Shown here: positions 34,600-46,884 of the stretch, one piece after another
Layout: every line of letters begins with the position of its first letter
Numbering within the stretch: the first letter of the stretch is position 1
From: Cryptomeria japonica
Taxonomy: Eukaryota; Streptophyta; Pinopsida; Cupressales; Cupressaceae
Reading direction: 5' to 3'
DNA length: 64,000 nt
NCBI RefSeq assembly: GCF_030272615.1
Contig: NC_081407.1
Coordinates: 102,347,897-102,411,896 of the forward strand
Program-made: the position numbers and the translations under genes
Notes under the pieces: generated by a model
What the model saw: the letters and a program-made list of their open reading frames with translations, nothing else
What the model was told of the DNA's origin: nothing
Database searches by the model: none

Positions 34600-36250
34600 A
34601 CAGCGGGGTAGTGCAGGTGGTGATGGTGGTGCAACATCTGGTCAGAGTGGCATTTGAGAGAGCATTTATGTATGTTATTACATTATCATTTTGGACTATG
34701 TCTTGGATGGCTCTTGGTAGTCGATATGTTGGACTTCATTGTACTTTGATACATGTATGTTTTTGCGAGATGATATGATATATGAGGAGATCCCATATTT
34801 TGTGATGATATGCATGTTGATGATATGTATGGATGTATGCAGGATGATAATCTATGATTTATGCTTAGATGAATGTTTGTTCTTACTATATGTATGTGTT
34901 GATGAGATGATTCCTATATGCATGTTATGTTTGATTTATATGATGTCTATATGCTTGGTTTTATGAATGTGATGCTGACATGTGGATGCAGGTTGATATG
35001 TGTGGTTTGTTGGTGTAATGCCATGATGATGATGTATGTATAATGAAATGATGCTAAATGATGATATATATAGTACTTTTATATTTGATGTTTGATGAGA
35101 TGATGAGATGATGATATGCAGTGATGTTTGATTATGATGAAATCTAATGAAATGAATGATTTATTTAAATGCATCTAGATGGTTTTTAGATGAATGCAAT
35201 ATGGATAAACAAATGTATAGTACACATGTTGATGTGATGATATCTGAATGAATGTATGTGTAAAATGTATAAACCAAATGGTGAGACAAATGGTTTTTGT
35301 TATGATTCTAAATGTTGGTAAAATATGACTAAGTGAAATGTTAATGTAATGATAATGCAACTCATGGGTAATGAATAACTACACCTTAATGCAATTAAAA
35401 GGATAATGAATGCATTATAATGAATCCTAAATGAAATTGGACGTAAGATGGAATGAATAAGTATAAGAATATACTAGATGGATAGATGAATGCACTTTTA
35501 TCTAATGGATAGATAAATGAATGTATGCAACTTAAGGAAATCTAAACAAATGCATGGCAATCAAATGTAAATGATGATGAATGATGAGTTTAAAATGATT
35601 ACTAAAATGAATACATAATAATGGCTTGATAATGATAACATGTAATGATGAGGAATGTACATGTAAATGTCATGAGTTTGCAATGATGAAATGATGTAAT
35701 GATACTAATGCAAGTACATGATAAGGAACTAGGTGTATTTAAATGCAACTAGATGATAGCAAATGTACTTGAATGAATATTTAAGAATGAAGTTAATAAA
35801 ACCTATATGCAAGCATATGATAATGAACTAGGTGTATTTAAATGCAACTAAATGATATGAAATGATGATGTGTTCATGATAGATGAATGCAAGGTTGTTT
35901 AGACTTTGCATGATGCACTGATGATGTATCAGAGAACTCTGTCGTGATTGTATCCAAGGCAAATTCATTTTTCAGATAATTTATCATATTTATCTTGTTC
36001 ACACTTGCATACAAAACCATGAATATGAATAATGAATGATCAAATGGATGGGTGGTATGCAATGAAATGAAATATAAACAGATGAGATGGAATGACGATA
36101 CATAGTGCTTTATTTTCATCATTGAGCATGGTAGTATCAATCTTGAATGAGGCAGTAGGAACCAAGGATGGAGCATTGTACCTGCAAACAAACAACATAA
36201 ATAAAGAATAAAGAATATGGACCCTCCATAATGGTTCATGTTCATATGGT
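34600..36250. repeat. ATGA/AATG-rich cryptic simple sequence
   Basis: Inside element C, between the antisense gene and the integrase end. From about 34760 the plus strand is dominated by ATGATG, AATGAATG and ATGTATG with very little cytosine. No period is exact. Short open frames here are by-products of the composition. It is probably slippage-derived 3' untranslated sequence. Confidence 0.6.
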
Positions 36251-37244
36251 CGAGGTATACGCTGAAGTCAGCAAGCCATAGTGATCTATGACTGTATTTT
36301 GCATATGATCACGTAGCTTAGTGAACTTCCCATGTAGACACCATTAGTACATGCCCAAGAACTTAATTGGAATAATTCACAGAAGATACACAAACAATGC
36401 TTAGGAACCATCTCGACCACTCTAATCACTTGTGGATATCGCAGAGTAGCATAGGAACCTAATATAAATGACAAATAACCTAAAATCAACCAAGTACTTG
36501 ATTGCTTAAACAAAATTTTCTTGTTAAAGAAAATGTCATCTTGTCTTTGTTTTGGTAATGAAGGATTCATCTTTGTTAAAATAGAGTGCGTGTCGATGTT
36601 GATTATTTGGTTGGTTTGATAAGTGATCATTGTTTGAGTAACTCAAAATGTTTTCTTGGTGTCTATTTTTGATTGTGTATGTACAGTGTGTTGCCATGTT
36701 TTTGGTTAATTTTTTGATGTTTTATGATGTTTTTGGATTTTTGAGTGTTTTCGAATGTTTTTGGTATTTGGTGATTGTTTTTGAATGTTTTTTGGAATTT
36801 TGTGAGAGTTCTGAATGAAGAACTCTATGAATCACCAGTAATGCAGAATCCACTTCCATCAATAGGTTAAGAGTATTGCCCCCAGTTTAGACATGACTAT
36901 GAAAAAGCAGGATGCAAGATGCATGAAGTACTATCCTTGATTGCAGATCAATAACAAACCATGGTTTTGATTGGTGGATGAGTGGATGCAATGAATGTGA
37001 TAGCAACAAGTCTGAAAGACAATGGAGCCATAGCCTTTATGACTGGCACCTGCTTGCCAGGTTTTCACCATCGTACTTACCCAAGGTGCCACCGGAGTGG
37101 TTGTTCACCGTTTGGATGCATGATTTTTTCTTTACTATTTTTTATTTTTTTAAATTTTCTTCAAGACATTTATCTAAATTTTTTTGGTGTTTTTCTGATA
37201 TGTGTTGGAGCCTGATGCTCTATACAGCTTATGTATAAAACCGT
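36251..37244 (-). other. Element C untranslated sequence after integrase
   Basis: No supported frame. The segment 37030-37200 parallels 8310-8480 in element B. Confidence 0.5.
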
Positions 37245-38458
37245 TTGAGGTGCATGTTATTGATCAGATCTGCTAGCGGTTCTCCTTCTGAAGTAGCCAA
37301 CTGATATGCCCCAGACCCAAATACAGTCGTGATAACATATGGACCTAGCTAGTTAGATTCAAACTTTCCCTGATGTTCTCTATTTGGTTGGTTACAAGGA
37401 TTTTCTCTAAGAACAAGATCACCTACCTCAAATGTATGAGGCCTAACCCGGTGATTATAGCTTCTTCTCATGCGCTACTGATAGGCTTTGAGGTGATTGT
37501 ATGAAACTTGTTGCTTTTCATCAAGTAGTTCCAAGTATTGAAGACGTGATACTTTGTATGCTTCATCATCTATGAGATTATGCAAGGAAACTCATAGAGA
37601 TGGTATCTCAACCTCAATAGGTAGGATGGCTTCTATGCCATAGACCAATGAGTAGGGAGTTGTGCCTGTAGGGGTTCGAATGCTAGTTTGATATGCCCAT
37701 AGTGCTAGATTTAATTGAACATGCCACTCATGGTCGGCATCATTGATTGTCTTCTTGAGGATTCTCAATATTTTTTTGTTTGACGCTTCGGCCTGACCAT
37801 TGCCTTGTGGGTAATAGGGAGTGGAAAAGCGGGGTTGGATGTGAAACTTCTCACAAAGTTCACGAACATCTTTATTTTTGAAGGGAAGTCTGTTATCTAT
37901 GATGATGGACATGGGTACACCATACTGGCAGATGATATAATTAAGGATGAATGAGGCGATCTGCTTGTCGGTGACTTGGGTAAGTGGAACAACTTTGATC
38001 CACTTTGTAAAATATTCAATAGCGATAATGATGAACTTATGGCCGTTGGATGAGGATGGATGGATCTTACCCACAAGGTCAACACCCCATTGAAAAAAGG
38101 GCCATGGTGTTGTGATCGGTTGTAATTCTTGTGCTGGTGCATGTATCAGGTCTCCATGAACTTGGCATTTTTTGCATTTTCAGACAAAATCGTAGGAGTC
38201 TTTTTCCCTCGACGACCAATAGTATCCCACAAATTCCTTCATGGACCTCTTCCAAGGCCTTTGTTGTCTCATCCCATTCCAAACATCAAAGGAGAGTACC
38301 ATCAAGACTATGTCGATATAGGGTTTCGACAATGATGGTGTATCAAGCAGTTTGGCAAATGAAGATTTTACATTGGTTATTTGATTGGTTAGGAGGAAGA
38401 GTGTGGTCGCATAGATAGGTGTAAAACTCACCATACCATGGGGATTCAGAACTGACAA
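37245..38458 (-). pseudogene. int: Element C integrase
   Basis: Integrase inserts the cDNA into the host chromosome. An N-terminal zinc-binding region is split between frames (EEVHEGICG in one, KCKKCQVHGDLIH in another), with a TGA within it. The catalytic core is open at 37592-38074: IAIEYFTKWIKVV, IIIDNRLPF, and GNGQAEASNKKIL. The first catalytic aspartate (usually IDYFTKW) is a glutamate here, while the second D and the E are present. The C-terminal part carries LGPYVITTVFG, then MHLKRFY, with a TAG at 37349-37351 where a tryptophan is expected. The frame differs from that of RT, so at least one frameshift lies between. Non-functional. Confidence 0.85.
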
Positions 38459-38543
38459 GGTGACATATCATCTCAGTTTCAGGGATATCATAAGTTGGAA
38501 TCCAAAGTTGTTCTACAAAGAACTCATAGCGTGTTGAATTCTA

Positions 38544-39020
38544 TGGAAGATCTAGGAGAGATGCAATGGTAGCCATAGCATCAGCAACTTGATTCTGATC
38601 TCGAGGTATTTTCTCAAAGGTGATAGTAGTAAATGATGCCTTTAATTTGTCCACCATTTTCTTGTATGGCATGAGTTTACCATCCTTGGTTTGATATTCA
38701 TCTGTTGCTTGTCGAATGACTAGTTGGGAGTCACCATATACTTGTAGTTCTTTTAACTTCCATTATACAGCTAGTCGGAGTCTTGTGATCAAGGCCTTGT
38801 ACTCAGCCATGTTATTGGTGCATGAAAAAGTTAGCCTGTAAGATTTTGGGATGCTATCACCTTGAGGTGTAATAAAAAAAATGCCTGCCCTCGAGCCATG
38901 CCTAGTATATGAACCATCAAAGTATAGTTTCCATGGTTGTGCTGCTGTGATCATGAATATCTCCTCATTCGGAAAATTGGAAATGAGAGGATGATCACCT
39001 ATGAGTGGTGCATCGACCAA
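38544..39020 (-). pseudogene. Element C second RNase H (aRNH type)
   Basis: This second RNase H lies between the first one and integrase, as in Tat elements. Visible catalytic residues are D in KLYFDGSYT, E in NNMAEYKAL, D in VYGDSQLVIRQ, and the last D in VADAMA. All four acidic residues remain, but a TAA at 38763-38765 and flanking stops break the frame. It degrades RNA in the RNA/DNA hybrid during reverse transcription. Confidence 0.85.
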
Positions 39021-39434
39021 CTAATTTTCAATAGCTTGGCCCTTGATAGCCTTACGGTCCACATATTCGATGTCAAACTCACTCAGAATCATCACCCATT
39101 TGGCCAGACGACCTGTCAATGCTGCTTTGCTGAGTAAGTACTTTAGTGGATCAATCTTAGAAATGAGTTGTACTTTATGTGTTAACAGGTAGTGCCTTAG
39201 CATAGTGGCTGCCAAGATTACTGCTAGGTAAGCTCGCTCAATAGGTGTGTAATTGAGTTCATAGCCAACCAGTGTGCGAGAGATGTAGTAAACAACACAC
39301 TCCTTCCCTTCTGCATTGTGTTGTGCCAGTAGTACGCCCAATGCTGTATTTGTTGCTAAAATATAGAGTAAGAGTGGTCTACTTGGATCTGGTGGGATCA
39401 ACAATGGTGTATTCATGAGATAATCCTTAAGCAT
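39021..39434 (-). pseudogene. Element C first RNase H
   Basis: Frame directly after RT, separated by a TAA near 39465. It contains LLLYILATNTALGVLLAQHN and VVYYISRTLVGYELNYTPIE, the typical gypsy RNase H region, here with the first catalytic aspartate apparently replaced (ATNTALG). In Tat elements this domain is considered degenerate because the second one takes over. Confidence 0.75.
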
Positions 39435-39464
39435 CTGGAATGCTTGTTGGCATCTATCATCCCA

Positions 39465-41489
39465 TTAAAAGCGAATGTTTTTGTGTAACAGGTGCATAAA
39501 GGGGTGACACTTATCTGCCAGTTGTGCAATGGATCCTCGGATGGATTGTAGTCGCCCTTGTAGTGTCCTTAGTTGACAAATGTTCCTTGGAGGTGGCATG
39601 TCCATGATTGCCTTGACTTTTGTTGGGTCGACCTCTATGCCTTTGTTTGAGACAATGTATCCTAGAAGTTTCCCTGAGGTTACTAAAAAGACACATTTCT
39701 TTGGGTTGAGTCGAACATGATACTGTTCTAGTCGATCAAAGATTTTATCTAAGATTTCCAGATGACCTTCTCGTGTTAAGGATTTTGCCAATAAATCATC
39801 AACATAATCCTCCATGATGGTGTGCATCATATCATGAAATATGGTGGTCATTTCTCTTTGATAGGTTGCTCCTGCATTCTTTAGACCAAAAGGCATTACA
39901 TTCCAGCAATATGTTCCCCATGGACATGTGAAGGCCATTTTATGTTGATCCTCTGGTGCGATCTTTATCTGATTGTACCCTAAAAAGCCATCCATGAGAG
40001 AAAGCATGGCATGTCCTGTTGTTAGATCGACAATCATGTCAATGTTTGGTAGGGGGAAATCATCCTTAGGACATGCCTTGTTTAGATCTCTGAAGTCAAT
40101 ACAGATACGGATGCCCCCATTTGGTTTACCATTAGGTACAATGTTGGATATCCAATCTGCATAATCAATTGGTCTAATAAAACCAACATCCAGGAGTTTC
40201 TTAAGTTCTTCTTTGACTAGTACCACAATCTGAGGGTGCATCTTGCGAAGCTTCTGTTTGACAGGCTTAGCTCCTTCTGCTACGGTGAGGTCATGCATGA
40301 CTAAATTAGGATCAAGACTAGGCATGTCTGCATATGACCATGCAAAGTTGATCTGATGCTTCTGGAAGAACTCTACAAACTTAGGTTGTTCCTTTGGAGT
40401 AAAAAGAGATGCCAGATGTATGTGATGAGGAGTCTCAAGAGTTCCCACGTTGAATTCTTTTGTTTCCTCAATGAGGATTGTTGATCGTTCCTGCTGTGTA
40501 CTAGAGGGGAGAATGTCAAACCTTTCATCTTCAGGTGCCTCAAAGAGGTTTTCACCATTGGATATGCTCTTTCTTTTTACTTTTTTGGGATCCATCAGTG
40601 CCATAGTGTGGTTTTCACTAGAAGATCCATGTTTTATCATTATATTTTTGCTATTGAAAGGTTTGGCATCCACCCCAAAGTATGTTGCACTATTTAGTTC
40701 AATGGCGAATCCAACTTTGTGATCCCCACTTGGTATGTTATCCCTTAGTTCCAAAAATTCAATGATCGCCTCATCATTTTGGAATTGGTCAAGGCATGGG
40801 GGATTAGATTGGTTCCATTCAATGAGTTCAGGATGTTTAATAGGCATTATCTCATCAATCAGGTTAAGTTCGTAAGATGTGTCAGTGAGGGTTAAGACAT
40901 TATAGTGAAGGTCATTGATGGTACTCTCCCTATCCGAATCGGGCATAGGATGTGGCATAGGGTTTGTGGAAGATGTTTCCAGTTTAGGAATCCAAGAGGT
41001 CTTTATCTGTGCTTCTCCGTAAATATGGATTTCCTTGTGAGGTGGAGGTAGGGATGCATCTTCCTCATCTGAAGTATTAAGATGTATGGAATCAAATTCC
41101 CACTCATGCGAGTTGGTCTCTAAGACGCTTTCCAATATTTGATTGCTATACCATACCAGGATATCCTTTGAGTTAAACATTGCTGGTGTGATCGGGTGAT
41201 GGACCTTTGTAGATGAAATGATTGGTGCTACAGGAAGGATTATTAGGATCAGTGAATCCAATACTGGGAGTATCGATAGTGTTGAATTTGCTACTCTTGA
41301 TGGAATTGTCAGCGTTGTCGATACCATTGGGGGTTCTGATACTGCTAATGGTGTTGTTGAGGTAGTTGTTGTTGTTGATGGAGTAGTTGGTTTGATTGGT
41401 GGGATGATTGGTGTTGTGTATGGTATTGTTGGGGTTCTTAGCCTTATTGGGGTAGTCGATGTAGTGCTTGGTGCTGCTGATATAATCAA
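39465..41489 (-). pseudogene. pol: Element C linker and reverse transcriptase
   Basis: An open frame of 674 codons. Residues 1-70 are threonine/proline-rich, followed by a hydrophilic linker to about 390 (SWIPKLE at 165-171; WNQSNPPCLDQF). RT spans about 400-600: KQKLRKMHPQ, SNIVPNGKPNGGIRI, FRDLNKACPKDDFPLP, LMDGFLGYNQIKI, MPFGLKNAGATYQR, and YVDD at 562-565. The catalytic aspartates are intact. A connection region follows (LNPKKCVFLVTSGKLLGY). The frame ends at a TAA, with RNase H continuing in the same frame. This is the best preserved part of element C. Confidence 0.92.
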
Positions 41490-41630
41490 ATGCGGTCTCT
41501 TTATGTTTGTAGTAGGCTGATATATAGGTTTGTTGAGTTTCCCTTTGAATATGAGTTTAGGAAGAATCTCCTTTTGAAAGCCTAATCTAGTGTTATCTTT
41601 AGGCTTTAATTATGGTTGTAGTAGTTCATG

Positions 41631-41906
41631 TCATCTTTGCTTGCAAGGTCCCAAAGCACTCTGACCATCATAACCCATTCTTTGCATAATGAGAAGGCCT
41701 TTTCCATATTGTTTTGTGGGAAGCTTAAGTTGTGGGATGTCTGTGGTGATGGGGTCTTTATAGATCCATTCTGCTAAGTCCTCATCTCTGGTCTCTTCTA
41801 CTTGACTCTTTCCAAGGATAAAAGGCATCAAAGTGCATGCGGGTTTGACCAGTGGCATTTGAAGTAACCTTTGTGGTTTACCATGAGTTCTAGGAGAAGT
41901 GGGAAT
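41631..41906 (-). pseudogene. Element C G-patch-like segment
   Basis: In the same frame as protease and RT. An acidic lead-in (ETRDEDLAEWIYKD) precedes YGKGLLIMQRMGYDGQS, then ALGPCKQR and a stop. It aligns with the motifs in elements A and B. The conserved tyrosine-glycine and MGYDG core is kept. Confidence 0.65.
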
Positions 41907-42206
41907 TTATCCAACACAAAAGAGTTGGCTTAGATTGTACTCCCCAGGACCTTCCTCTGCCATTTTCATTTTTAGCTTCTCTTGCTTGGGTATAGTAGTG
42001 TTTGAACTGGAAAGAGAGGTTGGACTTACATAGGACATGGATGGGATAACTTCTCTATTGTTGGGAATGGTAATCTTTGGCTGATGGTTGATATTGTTAC
42101 AATATGCAAATGGATTTGCATCACCCAGGACTATAATTTCTACACCATTATGCGAGAACTTGATACACTGGTGATAGGTGGATGGAATGGCTTGCATGGT
42201 GTGTAT

Positions 42207-42866
42207 CTAAGGTCTTCTTAACAATAAATTATATGACAGAGGATGGTCCAGAACTTGACATATGATGTGTTTTACCACTGGGCCTACGCGGATTGGTAAC
42301 ACAACCGCTCCTTTTGAAGAACGCTCTGCATCATCATAATCTTTTATTGTTATCTTTTTGCGAGGATCCACTAATTCAATTGCATATCCCAATGTTGTGA
42401 CCAGTTGTAGTGTACCGATATTTAGGCTTGCTCCATTATCAATCAAGACTCGCTTGATCCAGTGTTGGTTGATGAATCCTTCAATATGGATTGAGGTGTT
42501 ATGAGGTTGTTGGAAGGATGTATTATCACTTTACAAGAAAGTGAGACATGCCCATGATCTCAGACTACCAACCATAGCTTGGAATTGATCTATGTTGAGG
42601 TTGGTAGGGACTGACGCCTCTTGGAGAGCTTGATCCAAGATTGTTTTATGAGATGGAAATAAGCTCAACAACTCTAAAATGGATATAAGTGCAGGCATTT
42701 TATCTAATTGTTCCACAAGGTTGTACTGCTTTGGTATGAAGGTGGTGCCTTTTGGAGCCAGTTTGATAGTGATCTTTCTATGACGCGTAACAAGATTGCA
42801 AGTAGCGCTTGGGTTTTTGATGGTAATGGTTGCAATTTTTTCATCAGCATCATATAGGTGATTCAC
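42207..42866 (-). pseudogene. Element C pre-protease block and protease
   Basis: 42531-42866 holds the conserved block ahead of the protease (QYNLVEQLDKMPALISILEL), shared with element A. 42207-42446 is the protease, with active-site segment LIDNGASLNI (A has LIDGGAGLNI) and KKITIKDYDDAERSSKG. It ends LLLRRP followed by TAG, exactly where element A also has TAG and where related proteases have tryptophan. Confidence 0.75.
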
Positions 42867-44470
42867 AGTGTAATTATAAGCAGATCACATATAATCATTG
42901 GTATCTGTGTTTCATCCTGATGTGGAGGGATCCCTTTGATCTTGTGATGGAAGTGGATTTTTAAACATAAGATGATCATTGTTTGTGGTTTTTGGGTCAT
43001 GTCCTTCAATTTCAATCTCACCTCGGTCAATAAGATCCTAAACAAGATCTTTCAATCTATGACAATTGCTTGTTTTATGCCCTTTCCCTTGATGAAATTC
43101 GCAATGTTCATTATCCCTCCACCATGGAGGTTTGACCTGAGGTTCATAATTTGATGAGACCAATTGACATAACACCATTTCAATAGGTTCCCCTAAGAGA
43201 GTGTATGTCCATTTTGGTTTATAATTCTGCTATCTTTGCCTTGGTTCTTCTTGCTGAACATTGTGTCCTTGATGTGGTGGGGGAGGAACCATGTTGGTCT
43301 TAGGTGGGGGGTTTTTCCCAGCAAATCGGACCACAGTTTGTGCACTCTTGATAGTCCTTGCATCTACAACCCCATCATTGATGATGTTTTTGTTTTTATT
43401 CTAGAAATTAGGTTTATCACTGTTGAAGTGTGGGTGAGGAGCATCTTTTGGGTCATTGTAGATTTTGATGAGCCCCTTTTTGATGAGGGCCCTTTCACAT
43501 TTTCAACCATTGGTGATCATGTCATTGAAGGACTCTATGCCTTTCATGTCTAGGTGGAATTCCATTTCTTCGTTCAAGTTGGAAATAAATATTTCCACTA
43601 GTTCTTGTTCAGGTAACTGAAGAGAATGCCTGCTAGACATTTGACACCATCGTTGCAGGAAAACTAAAAATAGCTCTCCTGGTTTGTGCTTAGTGTTACA
43701 CAGATCGACCATGGTAATATCACGTTCAATGTTATGTGAGTAATGTGAAAGGAATTTATGGATCAGTTCTTCGAACGTCCTAGTGCCGCCTATGAGTCGA
43801 GAAAACCATTGCGTGGTTGTCCCTGCCAAACTCCAAGGAAAGAGACGCATTAGGTATGTGTCTTCATATGCCACTTCTAGGCAAGTGGAGTGAAATTCTC
43901 TAACATGATCGCGAGGGTCTCCTTTTCCTCTATAATTTTTGAACTTAGGTGTTTCAAACCCTCATGGAAAAGTTGGCATATGTAGATTCCTATCAAAGGG
44001 ATAGGGACAAATATCGTTAAGTGAAAACTAGTTTGTTTTCACACCAATATGGAGTTGTTGGGCTAAATTCTTGACTTGTTGCCGCAGCCTATCAATATGA
44101 TTTGGAGGAGGAGGAGGTGGGGGATTTCCTTGATGAAGGTTGTATCTAATGTGATCTTGACCTCTTTCATCCTCATTATGACTTTGGCGTTCCGATGCTT
44201 GCCTTAGTTGTGCAGTATCAAAATCAGGGGGGAGTTTAGCTCCCTCTTGGGCAAGTCTTAAAAAATGAGAATCCGCATTTTTTTTGAGGATCTCATCAAA
44301 AAGTTGATTGAAGAGAGGGTTGTGTTGTGCCCTTTCGATTGCTTCAGGAGTGGGAATACTAGGATTTCATCATTTGTGTTGCCTCTAAGAGCTTCTTGGA
44401 ATTCATTGATATTTTCCTCCTCTTCCTCTTCGATCTCAAGTTGTCTAGTCCTTGATCTGGTTTGAGCCAT
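42867..44470 (-). pseudogene. gag: Element C gag
   Basis: It starts at the ATG at 44468-44470 (MAQTRSRTRQLEIEEEEEEN). The N-terminal frame ends at 44258 by frameshift. The core is open at 43503-43874 (YLMRLFPWSLAG, CNTKHKPGELFLVFLQRW). The zinc knuckle CEFHQGKGHKTSNC (CX2HX4HX4C) is near 43100. Five or more in-frame stops follow in the linker; one changes a glutamine (LV*DLI). Homologous to gag of A and B. Confidence 0.8.
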
Positions 44471-44899
44471 TTTGTTTGAAAGTTTTTGTTGAAGTTTGAT
44501 GAAAATGATGATGAGTTGATGATGAAATGAGAGATAAAGGTTTGGTGAAGTGTTTAGCATATGGATCTCTAACACTAAAGGTAGATGTTACCAAAGTCCT
44601 ATGAATTGCTTGTTGTGTTTGTTGACAATGTGTGATATGATAAGGTTTAGAGAGATCTGAGATGTCTTACAAACCAAGCCACCTAGTAATGAGAGGATGC
44701 ACTCATATACTATTTTTAACCTACATAGAAATGTATCTTAGGATGAGTTTATCCTAGATGTAGAGACACTCTAAAAAGTGATATGTTTTGTGTTTGATTC
44801 AAGCAATTACTAAAAAGAAGTTAGGACAAAACCTCTTTATGTTTTGAGAGTTGGAATGGATTGATGTGTGAATGTGAGAATGAATGAAATGTTTTAACT

Positions 44900-45160
44900 T
44901 CAATAAAAACTTTGTGTTACGGATGGAACGAATTCTTCCTCTTCTCTTTTGGGAGTTGGTGGTTCTTCTTGAGCCATGTTATATGTGATGCAAATGTTTG
45001 GAAAGAAGTCAAGATTGATTTTGCCTCCTTTTTTTTTATGATAGCTCAAAGCTCTATATTGAGTAAAATGTTTGCGGTTTAAAGACTCTTGATCAAATTC
45101 ATTAAATTTTCCTTGAAGATATAGACGCATGTGACGTAAGAAAGGCTCTATGTGAGACAA
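44900..45160 (-). CDS. Element C small ORF upstream of gag
   Basis: 86 open codons, extending a little further with stops. Aligns with the small ORF of element A: SEFDKEPL there, NEFDQESL here; CITYNISRPEPTTP there, CITYNMAQEEPPTP here; FVPFITESFY there, FVPSVTQSFY here. In C it ends about 430 bases before the gag ATG rather than one base. No known domain. Confidence 0.5.
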   Translation of the reverse strand: MSHIEPFLRHMRLYLQGKFNEFDQESLNRKHFTQYRALSYHKKKGGKINLDFFPNICITYNMAQEEPPTPKREEEEFVPSVTQSFY

Positions 45161-45799
45161 AGATTTGTCTATTGAGATAGAAGAATCTCCTTCTTTTGAT
45201 GAAAGCCTTTCAGCTCAATGGTCTTCTTTTCAAATTGACATGTTGATGAATATTCCTCCTACTCAAAATGTGAAGAATGGTCATATAGTTTGATACTTGT
45301 TTTTGCACTTTGTTTTTGATCTTTGTTTGGTATTTGAAAATGTTTTTGTGTTGGATGGATACTTATTTTAGAATTGATTTTTGATTTTTCTTTGACAAGA
45401 AAACAAAGCAGACACACAAACACAAGAATGTTGCCTCAAAAGGCACAAATAAGTGTGGGTCTAAATTAACCCAATCTTTGAACTTTTTGACCTTTTACAA
45501 AATGTTTTTGAGTATGTTTTTCCAAAAAGCTTGAAGTCGGCTCAGTTTATCACTGGTCTTGACACAAAACGAAGACACTTCAAACACACTTTATTCCTAA
45601 GGTCAAATGGCCAATTGTGATAATTTCAGCCCATATCTTGATATTTCTTTAAATTTGGTACTACATACCTTATGAATCCCGATGTGGTAGGTAAGGATGT
45701 GATATACTAAGTCTTGCATGAGCATAACAAATAGATGATCCCTATGATGCGGGATTCACCACTTTTATCAAGCCACAAGTAGCCTTTCAAAAAGATATG
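45161..45799. other. Element C leader, no gene seen
   Basis: Leader with decayed upstream continuation of the small ORF; nothing else recognised. Confidence 0.4.
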
Positions 45800-46330
45800 T
45801 TTCTACTCAAGGAAATATGTATGGTGAGTATCTTGGGAGAAAAACCATTTATGTTCTTGCACTGAATTTATCACAAATATCCTCAATCAATAGAATGGGT
45901 GGGCTACTACATAAAGGTGTTTAGTAATTTTCGATGTTTTTGGACATAAGTTCATTCTGCAGTGACTCACTTAAGAGCCTTGTAACTTGTGGTGGGGCCC
46001 ATTTGTCCTTTCCGCAAGTTACACTGTAGGAACAACTATACCCAAGGCTACAACTTTCGCTCACACCTGATTTCTATAGCAGCTCGAAGGATTTACCGCG
46101 CGAGGTCGTTCCCAAGAGTGGTGTCTCTTGGTAGGCCTATCTTAAAAAGATAAAATTTTGAGTGTTACTAACACTTTTCTCTTGTACCTAGGACCATGAA
46201 AACCAAGGGAGAGGATAGTGTGTGTTAGAAGTAGGACCACTCGAAAAACTTTTTGCACAAGTGTGCCAAACACAAAAGACACTTGTTCTTTTTAACTTAT
46301 CATTGCAATATGATCTAACTATTTGGAGAT
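45800..46330 (-). other. Element C conserved leader block
   Basis: Shares GAGTATCTTGGGAGA followed by TTCTTGCAC and GGTCGTTCCC with the leaders of A and B, in the same order. Many intervening bases differ. Confidence 0.45.
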
Positions 46331-46884
46331 GTTGCTCCAATAGTCATGGTGTTCTTTTTATCCTTTAAAGGCAATATGTTGAGTAAACTAGGAAAATGAA
46401 ATCCTGGTTAACTGAATGAAAAGCACGTTTGCTTGAAGTAAATTGCTTTGAAAAAAGAAAAAAGTTGATTGTTCTTTTTATTTGCCCAAAACAAAGTGTG
46501 GATTGTGAATTTTAGCTTGAGTTGATGCAAGAAAATCAAAATTTGAGTTTTAAACACCAAAATAAAATTTGAGTTCCCTAACTTGCAAGAAAATCAATGT
46601 TTGTTGTGAGTTTTAAAGCACCAAATAAAATTTGACTTCCCTAACTTGCAAGAAAATCAAAGTTTGTTGTGAGTTTTAAAGCACCAAATGAAGTTTGAGT
46701 TGATTTTAACTTGCAATAAAAATAAAAGTGAATTTCTAAAATCTTAAGAAATAAAATGGGTTAGTTCAAATATGCACAAGAAACAAAAAGTCAGTAAAAT
46801 CTGCATACATGGTGGGCCTCTACAAGCCTAAAAAGTTTTGATTTTTTGGTTACAAGGCATTTTTTACAATGCTCTATTACAATA

